14,706 nucleotides of DNA, from assembly GCA_017610225.1 (NCBI GenBank), contig JAFCCM010000044.1, forward strand, positions 1 to 14,706, given 5' to 3'. Position numbers and translations under genes: made by a program. The notes under the pieces were generated by a model that ran no database searches, was not told the origin of the DNA, and saw only the letters and a list, made by a program, of their open reading frames with translations. The stretch comes from Candidatus Aenigmatarchaeota archaeon (GTDB taxonomy: Archaea; Aenigmatarchaeota; Aenigmatarchaeia; CG10238-14). Each line of letters begins with the position of its first letter. Within the stretch, counting starts at the first letter, position 1. Positions 1 to 5,519 of this stretch are shown here, piece after piece.

Positions 1-25
1 ATAGGTCTTTTTGATAGGTCTTTTT
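1..25. repeat. Short tandem repeat, two copies of a 12-13 bp unit
   Basis: ATAGGTCTTTTT occurs at 1-12 and again at 14-25, with one G between. It lies just downstream of the stop of the minus-strand HD-domain gene. Only two copies are visible and the window begins inside the array, so its full extent is unknown. On the plus strand the T-runs could act as terminators for a gene to the left. No other function can be read from it. Confidence 0.6.
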
Positions 26-39
26 AATGGAAGTTAATC

Positions 40-606
40 CTAAAGTCGAATAAATTCTCTTTTCCTTTCTTTTAATTCTCTATTAAAAATTTCTTTTGCT
101 ATTTTAGTATAAAATTTGTTCTTTTTTCTAAATTCATAAAGTCCTTTGGGAGTATTATTATACGATTTAACATCACTCCAAAATTGCTCTTTGAATGCAT
201 CAGATAAGGTGTCGGCATCAATCAGTAATCTTTTATCTAAATTCTTTGGGTCTTGAAACTTGTGTGATACAACAATACTAATTACTTTTTTAATCTGACT
301 ATCATTATAACCAATTTTAGTCAAAATTTCTTTAATAAGTAGTGGGGCGTGTTTTATATGTAGTTTCAAAGATTCTATCTTTTCATCTTTATTATTACTC
401 ATTTGTAATTTTACTGAGACTTTTGACCATCCAATATCATGTAAGATTGCTGCTGGAATTAGAATATCTGGGTCTCCTTTTTCTTGTTTTAACAATATTT
501 CCATAGCTTTAATAACACCTTTTGTATGAACCACAGAATCTTTTCTTTTACCCTTTTTTAGATACGGGACCGCTAGTTTCCAGATTTCTTTGAATTTTGA
601 TTTCAT
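40..606 (-). CDS. HD-domain phosphohydrolase
   Basis: A 188-residue protein with the HD metal-binding signature: H27, then HD at 56-57 in the ILHDIGW segment, further histidines near 86 and 115 (SHK), and an Asp-rich DADTLSD segment at 130-136. Members of this superfamily are metal-dependent phosphohydrolases acting on nucleotides or other phosphate esters. The substrate cannot be predicted here. The basic N- and C-terminal tails suggest a soluble cytosolic protein. The ATG at 604-606 is preceded by AAAGGT about 8 nt upstream, a modest ribosome binding site. The stop is TAG. It follows the split kinase gene on the same strand after 28 nt, so the two were probably co-transcribed. HD-fold identification is firm; specific function is unknown. 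Confidence 0.85.
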   Translation of the reverse strand: MKSKFKEIWKLAVPYLKKGKRKDSVVHTKGVIKAMEILLKQEKGDPDILIPAAILHDIGWSKVSVKLQMSNNKDEKIESLKLHIKHAPLLIKEILTKIGYNDSQIKKVISIVVSHKFQDPKNLDKRLLIDADTLSDAFKEQFWSDVKSYNNTPKGLYEFRKKNKFYTKIAKEIFNRELKERKREFIRL

Positions 607-634
607 TTTTTAGACCTTTGTTTTTTTTAAATAA

Positions 635-940
635 TTAAGTTAAATGGACCTCAACAGAGTCAAAATAATCATAATAGATGTCTACTAATTCAACGACTTC
701 TAAAGGTTTTTTGAATATTCTTGAAAGATTATATGCTGATATTGTAAATTTTATCAAATCAAATAAATAATGTTGTTTTTCATTTTCTTCCAAACCCATA
801 GCTTCTTCAACATCTATAGGATGAACTTCTTTGTTGTCACCCTTCTGAACAATTATAAAGTTTCCACCATGAGCATCTCCATGAATGAAACACTTGTATT
901 TAACCAAATCGAGTTCATGCTCATCAATTAAATTTTTCAC
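635..940 (-). CDS. APH/choline-kinase-like phosphotransferase, C-terminal catalytic part (frameshifted)
   Basis: This 101-residue reading frame carries the catalytic loop of the aminoglycoside phosphotransferase/choline kinase fold: H20-G21-D22 with N27 (HGDAHGGN) and the metal-binding Asp D43 in PIDVEEA. It has no nucleotide-binding N-lobe. That lobe is encoded immediately upstream on the same strand in another frame (924-1652), overlapping this one by 17 nt. The nominal start is GTG at 938-940, but the frame is open back only to a TAG a few codons upstream, so it is unlikely to be an independent gene. Removing one base in the GGAAA stretch near 943-947 would join both parts into about 338 residues, normal for the family. 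Likely a broken gene or a sequencing error. The kinase would phosphorylate a small hydroxylated substrate, which cannot be named. Confidence 0.7.
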   Translation of the reverse strand: MKNLIDEHELDLVKYKCFIHGDAHGGNFIIVQKGDNKEVHPIDVEEAMGLEENEKQHYLFDLIKFTISAYNLSRIFKKPLEVVELVDIYYDYFDSVEVHLT

Positions 941-1652
941 AATTTCCTACAAAAGACAGGTCAGAACGAATTAAAATTTCCCGGGTGATATGCATTTTAA
1001 CATTTTCGTCTTCATTTTTATTCCATTTTTTATTATATTTCTCAATTCCTTTCTTTGTTTCTTCATCAACCTCTAAATTCTGGATTTTATTATCCAATTT
1101 TTCAATAATATTTTTTACAATTTTCACTACATTTTTTTTATCCACAAAATCAGTTAATCCTGTATACTTGTGGAGAATAACTAGCCCCTGTAACATGATG
1201 GTTTTAAAATCTATATCATATTCCAAGGTTTCTGATGCTGGAGCGCCTTTCTTAACCATAAATGGACCTATGTAGTTATAACTCTGTTCGGATACTTTGA
1301 ATTTTTGATTTTTAGACAGTTTCTTTATAAATTTTTTTGTAGAATTAGGTTCACAAAGGAAACAATTTCCGTCAAATATAAATTTAGTTTTTTGATTAAT
1401 TTCAACACCATTTTTGAACCTATCTGTCAAATAAGAACATATTTTCTGTAATCTGATGAATTTTCTCAATTTATCTTTTGAAATATTTTTAGTCTTTGGA
1501 AATGAAATCGAAATGGCCCAAGTTATATTATTATATTTTAGCCCAAAAACATTATTGTTAGCACCAGATAAAAAATGTTCGAGTTTCAGATATCCAGGAT
1601 CAAAACCGAGTTTTTTTACTGCTTCTTCGAAATTTAAAAAATTTTCATTCAT
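924..1652 (-). CDS. APH/choline-kinase-like phosphotransferase, N-terminal part (frameshifted)
   Basis: The protein begins MNENFLNFEE and has an SGANNNVF segment that looks like the Gly/Asn-rich nucleotide loop of APH-type kinases, followed by a helix with KLRKFIRLQK resembling the alpha-C region. The usual basic residue of strand 3 is not obvious: the segment reads TWAISIS. The frame ends at TGA shortly after RSDLSFVG, just before the catalytic loop, which continues in the next frame at 635-940. The ATG at 1650-1652 is preferred over the in-frame GTG at 1662-1664, though GTG would add only four residues. The gene is divergent from the alkyltransferase at 1718, with an AT-rich promoter region between them. 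Because both halves are otherwise clean, the disruption is recent, artefactual, or bridged by frameshifting. Confidence 0.65.
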   Translation of the reverse strand: MNENFLNFEEAVKKLGFDPGYLKLEHFLSGANNNVFGLKYNNITWAISISFPKTKNISKDKLRKFIRLQKICSYLTDRFKNGVEINQKTKFIFDGNCFLCEPNSTKKFIKKLSKNQKFKVSEQSYNYIGPFMVKKGAPASETLEYDIDFKTIMLQGLVILHKYTGLTDFVDKKNVVKIVKNIIEKLDNKIQNLEVDEETKKGIEKYNKKWNKNEDENVKMHITREILIRSDLSFVGNCEKFN

Positions 1653-1683
1653 TATGAAATCCACTCGTATATTTTTTTTAATT

Positions 1684-1708
1684 CTATAAGTTCTTAAATA
1701 TTAAATAA
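1684..1708. promoter_or_regulatory. Divergent AT-rich promoter region
   Basis: Between the minus-strand kinase start and the plus-strand alkyltransferase ATG at 1718 lie CTATAAG (1684-1690) and CTTAAATATTAAATAA (1693-1708). On the plus strand CTATAAG is about 30 nt from the ATG and TTAAATA about 20 nt. On the minus strand TATTTAAG lies about 40-45 nt upstream of the kinase ATG. Either could be a TATA box. The exact assignment is uncertain. Confidence 0.35.
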
Positions 1709-1717
1709 GTGATTTTT

Positions 1718-2014
1718 ATGAAACTCCAACAAAAAGTCTGGAAACTAATGAAAGAAATACCAAAAGGTAAAGTAACTACATACAAAATTTTAGCGGAAAA
1801 ATTAAATACAAAAGCATATCGTGCTGTAGGGAATGCATGTCATAATAATCCTTACTTCCCTGAAGTTCCATGCCACCGTGTAATAAACAGTAATGGAGAA
1901 ATAGGTGGATTCGCATCTGGTGCAGAAAATAAAATTAAATTATTAGAAAAGGAAGGTATCAAAATAAAAAATGGTAAGATAATTGATTTTAAAAAATTAC
2001 TTTACAAATTCTAA
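1718..2014 (+). CDS. ogt: O6-alkylguanine-DNA alkyltransferase, single DNA-binding/active-site domain
   Basis: A 98-residue protein containing the methyltransferase active-site box PCHRV, with the acceptor cysteine. It is preceded by a helix-turn-helix region (GKVTTYKILAEKLNTKAYRAVGNACHNNP) with the recognition-helix RAVGNA motif, and followed by IGGFASG. These enzymes remove alkyl groups from O6 of guanine by irreversible transfer to their own cysteine. Because cysteine is present, this is not a tryptophan-bearing alkyltransferase-like (ATL) protein, which has PWHRV. The protein is essentially only the C-terminal domain; typical MGMT/Ogt proteins carry an extra N-terminal domain and reach about 150-180 residues. 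ATG at 1718 is chosen over the GTG at 1709 because the shorter start matches the domain edge. The stop overlaps the stop of the convergent mscS-like gene. Confidence 0.9.
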   Translation: MKLQQKVWKLMKEIPKGKVTTYKILAEKLNTKAYRAVGNACHNNPYFPEVPCHRVINSNGEIGGFASGAENKIKLLEKEGIKIKNGKIIDFKKLLYKF

Positions 2015-2895
2015 ACTAATTTAACTTTATTTTTAGAAAATTCTTTCAATAGATCTTCCATTATATCAGAAACTATTTTCTCCCTATTTCTAATCTCCCA
2101 AATCCAGATCCAAACTTCTAGTGTCACACTACTTTCTCTGATATCATTTACAAAAACAACTGGCTCAAATGTTTTTGGATCAATTTTTCTTCTAAGAAAA
2201 CGCAATAAACCTTCATGTTCGTCAGGAACATCTCTCAATATTCTTCTTAAACCGTATTTTTCTCTTGTCGGAATATTAGGTAAAACTTTTTCATTTTTGT
2301 TACAAACATCATAGATAATTTTCTTTACTTTTTTTAAATCATTATCTCTGGAAATTTTTAGTTGGAATGGAAGTTTGAAAAAATCTCCGTTCTGATATTT
2401 CACAATTTTATTTTTAATGAAGATTGAATTTGGAACAACTATTATTCTACCATTATGTTCCCTAAGTTTTGTTTTTGTGAGTGAGATATCTTTAACCTTA
2501 CATAAACCTGTTTTCGGAAAGCCAGATACCTCTACCCATTCACCCAATTTTATAATACTCCCAGCAAAAATGAAGACCCCAGCTATTAGATTCTGGGCAA
2601 CTTGTTGTGCGGAAAATGCAATCGCAATACCAACAATTCCAAATGCAGCAGCAAGTGCTGTGAAATCAAAACCGAGTATATATTGTAAACCAAAATATGT
2701 CACAGAGAATACCAAACCATAATTAATAATTTTTGCAACAATCTTGTAAGAAGGTCCTTTTGTCTTTTTTCTGAGAAAATTTTTAACCAAGAGTGATAAT
2801 ACTTTAGCGACAAAAATAGTAACCAAAAAAAGTACTATGAATAATATCAAGTTGATTAAGGAAACATCACCTATAAGTGCTGTTGGATCTACCAT
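2011..2895 (-). CDS. mscS: MscS-family small-conductance mechanosensitive channel
   Basis: A 294-residue membrane protein with hydrophobic helices near 11-38 and 54-74 and the family's pore helix near 77-113, rich in small residues (LAAAFGIVGIAIAFSAQQVAQN is part of it). A beta domain follows with the NGRIIVVPNS box at 149-157, then a mixed C-terminal cytoplasmic domain. MscS channels open under membrane tension and release solutes on osmotic downshock. The charged insertion near 205-235 (REKYGLRRILRDVPDEHEGL region) is longer than in minimal MscS and may be lineage-specific. The ATG at 2893-2895 lies about 26 nt downstream of a TATA-like element at 2921-2928. The stop TAG overlaps the alkyltransferase stop on the other strand by 3 nt. 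Confidence 0.93.
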   Translation of the reverse strand: MVDPTALIGDVSLINLILFIVLFLVTIFVAKVLSLLVKNFLRKKTKGPSYKIVAKIINYGLVFSVTYFGLQYILGFDFTALAAAFGIVGIAIAFSAQQVAQNLIAGVFIFAGSIIKLGEWVEVSGFPKTGLCKVKDISLTKTKLREHNGRIIVVPNSIFIKNKIVKYQNGDFFKLPFQLKISRDNDLKKVKKIIYDVCNKNEKVLPNIPTREKYGLRRILRDVPDEHEGLLRFLRRKIDPKTFEPVVFVNDIRESSVTLEVWIWIWEIRNREKIVSDIMEDLLKEFSKNKVKLV

Positions 2896-2920
2896 GATTT
2901 AATTATGAATTTTCCAAAAC

Positions 2921-2928
2921 TTAAATAT
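2921..2928. promoter_or_regulatory. Bidirectional TATA-like element
   Basis: TTAAATAT at 2921-2928 sits between two divergent genes. Read on the minus strand (ATATTTAA) its centre is about 30 nt before the mscS ATG, giving a near-leaderless mRNA. Read on the plus strand it would place a transcript start near 2950, leaving a short leader that contains the strong Shine-Dalgarno sequence of the next gene. The near-symmetric sequence could serve both directions. Confidence 0.45.
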
Positions 2929-2957
2929 GTAAAATTCGATATTACTTGCATTAAAAT

Positions 2958-2969
2958 GGAGGGTGGTGA
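2958..2969 (+). promoter_or_regulatory. Strong Shine-Dalgarno sequence
   Basis: GGAGGGTGGTGA ends 8 nt before the ATG at 2978. It is one of the most purine-rich and best-matching ribosome binding sites in the window and fixes this start. Confidence 0.7.
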
Positions 2970-2977
2970 AAAAATAA

Positions 2978-3310
2978 ATGAATACATTACTTAAACTCCT
3001 AATTGGTGTGGTCCTACTAGTAGTGCCTTTGGGGATGTATGCATACGAATTAATGAATGGACTAGGTGGCGTTTTCGGATTAAAACTTCTTCAGTCATTA
3101 GGAATATTGTTACAAGGATCTGTCCCATTGTTTGTCATGCTAATCGGATTATTTGTCGTTTGGTTAGAACTTGATGAATTAAAAATGGAAAAAGAGTTGA
3201 AGAGAGAGGAAGCAAAGGAAGAAGCAGAGAAAATAAAGAAAAAAGTGACTGCATCAAAACCAAAAACAAAAAAGAGAACTGCTAAAAAAACTAGAAAAAA
3301 GAAAAAGTAA
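2978..3310 (+). CDS. Small two-helix membrane protein with Lys-rich C-terminal tail
   Basis: A 110-residue protein I do not recognise as a named family. It has two hydrophobic segments, about 4-24 and 43-64, then a charged helical stretch rich in Glu and Lys (about 66-90, probably a helical or coiled segment). It ends in a very basic tail of Lys, Arg and Thr (about 90-110). The layout suggests a hairpin in the membrane with the basic tail on the cytoplasmic side, where it could contact nucleic acid, ribosomes or acidic lipids; that is inference. A strong Shine-Dalgarno sequence precedes the ATG. Stop-to-start distance to fen downstream is 33 nt, on the same strand, so read-through transcription into fen is possible, although fen has its own TATA-like box. 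Confidence 0.75.
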   Translation: MNTLLKLLIGVVLLVVPLGMYAYELMNGLGGVFGLKLLQSLGILLQGSVPLFVMLIGLFVVWLELDELKMEKELKREEAKEEAEKIKKKVTASKPKTKKRTAKKTRKKKK

Positions 3311-3313
3311 GTT

Positions 3314-3321
3314 CTTTTAAA
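3314..3321 (+). promoter_or_regulatory. TATA-like box for fen
   Basis: CTTTTAAA is centred about 26 nt before the fen ATG at 3344, the distance expected for a leaderless archaeal transcript. No Shine-Dalgarno sequence is visible in front of that ATG, which agrees with leaderless initiation. Confidence 0.4.
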
Positions 3322-3343
3322 CCTTGAATAATAAATTTAATTC

Positions 3344-4378
3344 ATGGGAGTTCAGATATCCAGGATAATCCCAAAAAGTGAAATAGAAATAGAAACACTT
3401 TCAGGGAAAAAAATAGCTATTGATGCTTACAATATCCTTTTTCAATTTTTGAGTATTATAAGACAGAGAGATACAGGCGAACCTTTGAGAGATTCAAAAG
3501 GTAGAATAACATCTCATCTTTCTGGCGCTTTTTATAGGAATATAAAATTACTAGAAAATGGTATAAAACCTATTTTTGTTATAGATGGTCCACCTCCTAG
3601 TTTCAAAATGAAAGTTCTTAGGGAAAGAGATAAAGTCAGAGATGAAGCAAAAAGAAAATGGAAAGAGGCTGTAGAAAAAGGAGAAAAAGAAAAAATCATG
3701 ACTTATGCTCAAGGATCTTTGAAAGTAACAAAAGATATGATTAATGATGCGAAAGAACTTCTAATTGCTATGGGTATTCCTTGCATACAAGCACCATCAG
3801 AAGGAGAAGCACAGGCAGGTCTACTTGTTCAGAATGAAGATGCATATGCTGTTGGTTCTCAAGACATTGATTCGGTTATGTTCGGAGCACCAAAAATGAT
3901 TAGAAATCTATCGATAACAGGGAAAAGAAAACTACCTAGACAACAAATATGGATTGAAATAAAACCAGAATTAATAGAATTGAAAAAGGTTCTAATGGAG
4001 TTGGAATTAACACAGGAACAATTAGTTACCTTAGGGATATTAGTTGGAACAGATTATAACCCTGGTGGGATAAAAGGTATTGGTCCTAAAGGAGCGTTAA
4101 AACTAGTCAAAGAAAAAAAGAATCTAGAAAATGTTTTGAAAGAAGTTGAATGGGAATTTAAAATAGAACCGCAAAAGATTTATGATTTTTTCTTGAATCC
4201 ACCTGTGAAAAAAGATTATAAGATAGAATGGAAAGAACCAGATAAAGAAAAATTAATGAAAATAATGGTTGATGAACATGATTTTTCAGAAGAAAGAATT
4301 GAAAGGGGTGTAAATAGATTATTGAATGTTAAGAAATCAGGGACACAATCAACACTGAGCGGATGGGTTAAAAAATAA
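3344..4378 (+). CDS. fen: Flap endonuclease 1 (FEN1)
   Basis: A 344-residue structure-specific 5' flap nuclease that trims displaced RNA/DNA flaps during Okazaki-fragment maturation and long-patch repair. The XPG N-domain is complete, beginning MGVQISRIIP. The acidic two-metal site is all present: D27, D81 (FVIDGPPP), E153 and E155 (PSEGEAQAG), D174 and D176 (SQDIDSV), and D237 in GTDYNPGG. That last residue is followed by the helix-hairpin-helix segment GIKGIGPKGAL at about 242-252. The C-terminus ends in QSTLSGWV, a PCNA-interacting (PIP) box. Length is typical for archaeal FEN1 (about 340). The convergent RNase HII gene starts its last codon directly after this stop, with no spacer. Both gene products act on primer removal. 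Confidence 0.97.
   Translation: MGVQISRIIPKSEIEIETLSGKKIAIDAYNILFQFLSIIRQRDTGEPLRDSKGRITSHLSGAFYRNIKLLENGIKPIFVIDGPPPSFKMKVLRERDKVRDEAKRKWKEAVEKGEKEKIMTYAQGSLKVTKDMINDAKELLIAMGIPCIQAPSEGEAQAGLLVQNEDAYAVGSQDIDSVMFGAPKMIRNLSITGKRKLPRQQIWIEIKPELIELKKVLMELELTQEQLVTLGILVGTDYNPGGIKGIGPKGALKLVKEKKNLENVLKEVEWEFKIEPQKIYDFFLNPPVKKDYKIEWKEPDKEKLMKIMVDEHDFSEERIERGVNRLLNVKKSGTQSTLSGWVKK
4346..4369 (+). other. PIP box (PCNA-binding motif) of FEN1
   Basis: The codons for QSTLSGWV match the Q-x-x-hydrophobic-x-x-aromatic pattern of PCNA-interacting peptides at the extreme C-terminus, where archaeal FEN1 normally carries it. Confidence 0.8.
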
Positions 4379-5092
4379 TTATTCTTTGGTGATCTTTTTA
4401 AAAAATCCAACAATTCCTTTCTGCTCATATCTTTTAATAATCTGCCTTGTGGTATCCCATGTGGTCCTGACATATCTTGGCATTTTACCTTTGTTTTCCC
4501 TTGCTAATTTTTCCAAATGTTTGATAGTTGTTTCATCGTGAGGATATCCTACACCTATTGGTTCACCAACTTCTTTTTCTAATTTTTTAATTTGTTCATC
4601 CCTATCTACTTTTGCCATGATTGATGCTCCAGACACAACTGGATAATTTTTATCAGCATAATTTTCAGATATTATTTCTACATTTTTATCTTCAAGTTTA
4701 GAAAAAAGATAATCTGTGAATTTATGACTATTGTAACTTGGGGAATCAATATAAACTTTGTTAGGTTTAATCATATTAATTATCTCAGCCATCTTTATTG
4801 CTTCTATTTGGTTTAGATTAATTCCTTTTTTTCTATTGGCATCTATCTTACTTGCAGGAATCCTGAGTATGACAATATGTGTTGCTAGATTTTCAATCTC
4901 TACAGAAAGTTCTTCGCGTTTTTTTGGTGTTAATGTTTTCGAATCTTTTACTCCAATTCTCTTTAGTTCCTTTTCCTGTTTTTCATTTACAACTAAGCCA
5001 CATAAAACCATAGGACCTAGAACGGGACCTCTTGGCAAACATGAATTATTAATTCAATGTTTTCTACCAGCCTCGTCTATACCCATTATCAA
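4379..5092 (-). CDS. rnhB: Ribonuclease HII, reading frame interrupted by a 33-nt in-frame insertion
   Basis: RNase HII cleaves the RNA strand of RNA:DNA hybrids and single ribonucleotides in DNA. The N-terminal MGIDEAGR segment carries the catalytic Asp-Glu pair. It is separated from RGPVLGPMV by 33 nt (5030-5062) containing an in-frame UGA at 5056-5054. Beyond it, about 216 codons are intact, including YIDSPS and SGASIMAKVDRD with the other catalytic aspartates, and a C-terminal PIP box QKGIVGFF. Joined, the protein would be about 224-226 residues, normal for archaeal RNase HII. The start is most likely TTG at 5092-5090, since AGGTGAT (5107-5101) lies 8 nt upstream; ATG at 5086-5084 is the alternative. 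Initiation at TTG 5038 downstream of the UGA would lose the catalytic DE and give a dead enzyme. The gene follows the DUF3467 gene in the same direction. Family identity is certain; whether active protein is made is not. Confidence 0.9.
4400..4423 (-). other. PIP box (PCNA-binding motif) of RNase HII
   Basis: QKGIVGFF near the C-terminus fits the canonical Q-x-x-h-x-x-a-a pattern exactly. Some archaeal RNase HII proteins bind PCNA through such a C-terminal box. Its preservation argues that the downstream frame was under selection until recently. Confidence 0.75.
5030..5062 (-). other. 33-nt in-frame insertion within the rnhB catalytic motif
   Basis: On the coding strand the gene reads GCT GGT AGA, then ten codons including TGA as the third, then a second AGA followed by GGT CCC. 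Removing 33 nt, from one AGA codon to the other, restores GIDEAGRGPVLGPMV, the expected RNase HII motif. The identical AGA codons at 5065-5063 and 5032-5030 resemble either a 3-bp target duplication or matched take-off and landing codons of a translational bypass. Confidence 0.75.
5037..5062. repeat. Near-perfect inverted repeat inside rnhB
   Basis: Left arm 5037-5047 (AAACATGAATT), 3-nt spacer 5048-5050, right arm 5051-5062 (AATTCAATGTTT). The arms pair over 11 bp with one unpaired base. It fills most of the 33-nt insertion and would form a hairpin in the mRNA that contains the UGA stop. No second copy was seen by eye in this window. Confidence 0.85.
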
Positions 5093-5100
5093 CAATCATG

Positions 5101-5107
5101 ATCACCT
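5101..5107 (-). promoter_or_regulatory. Shine-Dalgarno sequence deciding the rnhB start
   Basis: AGGTGAT on the coding strand perfectly matches the complement of the archaeal 16S 3' end. It lies 8 nt before TTG 5092 and 14 nt before ATG 5086. This favours the TTG start and shows that the upstream, pre-insertion frame is set up for translation. Confidence 0.6.
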
Positions 5108-5116
5108 TCTTTTAGT

Positions 5117-5455
5117 TTAACCAATATATCTTGTTGATTCTTCTGAATATTCTATTGGTTTACTTTTAGTTTTTCTTTTTTGTACTTTTATTTCACCAAA
5201 GTTCTTTTCATATTTTTCTAGATTATCTTTCAAAATCCCGAGTATATTCTTTGCCATCACTGGGTTCATCACTATTGTTTTATGTTTTACTACTAAAGAT
5301 TGCTGCATCTCTTGACCTATTCTATCAAATCTAGGTGTTACTTGGACAAAATCAAGAATGAACTTACTTGGGTTATGAGAAATAACTACGCTATCTGTAA
5401 AAAACCCTGGCTCGCTGTGATCAATATTGACATTAACTCTCTTTTTTTCCGGCAT
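5117..5455 (-). CDS. DUF3467 family protein
   Basis: A 112-residue protein with the DUF3467 pattern: a central ILDFVQVTPR strand region, then KTIVMNPVMAKNILGILKDNLEKYEKNFGEI. Members are small, widespread proteins in archaea and bacteria with no firmly assigned biochemical role. A basic KVQKRKTKSK stretch precedes the C-terminal tail. The ATG at 5453-5455 is preceded by a good Shine-Dalgarno (GGGTGAT at 5465-5459, 3 nt spacing). A consensus TATA box TTTATATA lies at 5507-5500, giving a leader of about 22 nt. It is transcribed towards rnhB, whose ribosome binding site starts just after its stop codon, so the two probably form an operon. Confidence 0.85.
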   Translation of the reverse strand: MPEKKRVNVNIDHSEPGFFTDSVVISHNPSKFILDFVQVTPRFDRIGQEMQQSLVVKHKTIVMNPVMAKNILGILKDNLEKYEKNFGEIKVQKRKTKSKPIEYSEESTRYIG

Positions 5456-5486
5456 ATTATCACCCTTTAATTGAATTATTAATTCC

Positions 5487-5507
5487 TAGTTTAAACTAAT
5501 ATATAAA
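5487..5507. promoter_or_regulatory. Divergent promoter with a 12-bp palindrome
   Basis: TATATAAA at 5500-5507 is, on the minus strand, the consensus TATA box TTTATATA for the DUF3467 gene. Next to it, TAGTTTAAACTA at 5487-5498 is a perfect 12-bp palindrome whose TTTAAA core is centred about 27 nt before the hydrolase ATG at 5520, so it could be that gene's TATA element. Its symmetry also allows an operator role, for which there is no further evidence. Confidence 0.5.
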
Positions 5508-5519
5508 TGGATTGATAAA

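Noticed and set aside
1..25. CRISPR-like repeat at the left edge
   Set aside because: The unit is only 12-13 bp, directly tandem with no spacer, and seen only twice.
924..947. Programmed frameshift in the kinase gene
   Set aside because: No slippery heptamer, stop-codon pause or adjoining strong hairpin is seen at the junction. A mutation or sequence error is simpler, though not proven.
985..1275. Plus-strand ORF opposite the kinase gene, and similar antisense ORFs opposite rnhB, mcm and the helicase
   Set aside because: They are hydrophobic or Ser/Phe-rich shadows of AT-rich genes on the other strand, with no recognisable domain or promoter.
5036..5038. Downstream TTG start giving a shorter RNase HII
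   Set aside because: It would omit the GIDEAG segment with the catalytic Asp and Glu, and the only good Shine-Dalgarno sequence lies upstream of the insertion.
5054..5056. UGA in rnhB read as an amino acid (code change or selenocysteine)
   Set aside because: TGA is the natural stop of the aIF2 beta and XPD-like genes, so it is not reassigned. RNase HII has no selenocysteine position here, and the extra residues would split a conserved catalytic motif.
5030..5065. Canonical bulge-helix-bulge intron in rnhB
   Set aside because: A canonical motif needs the first intron bases to pair with the first bases of the 3' exon (GGTCCC region). No complementary segment is present at the start of the insert, so only a relaxed or non-canonical splice could apply.
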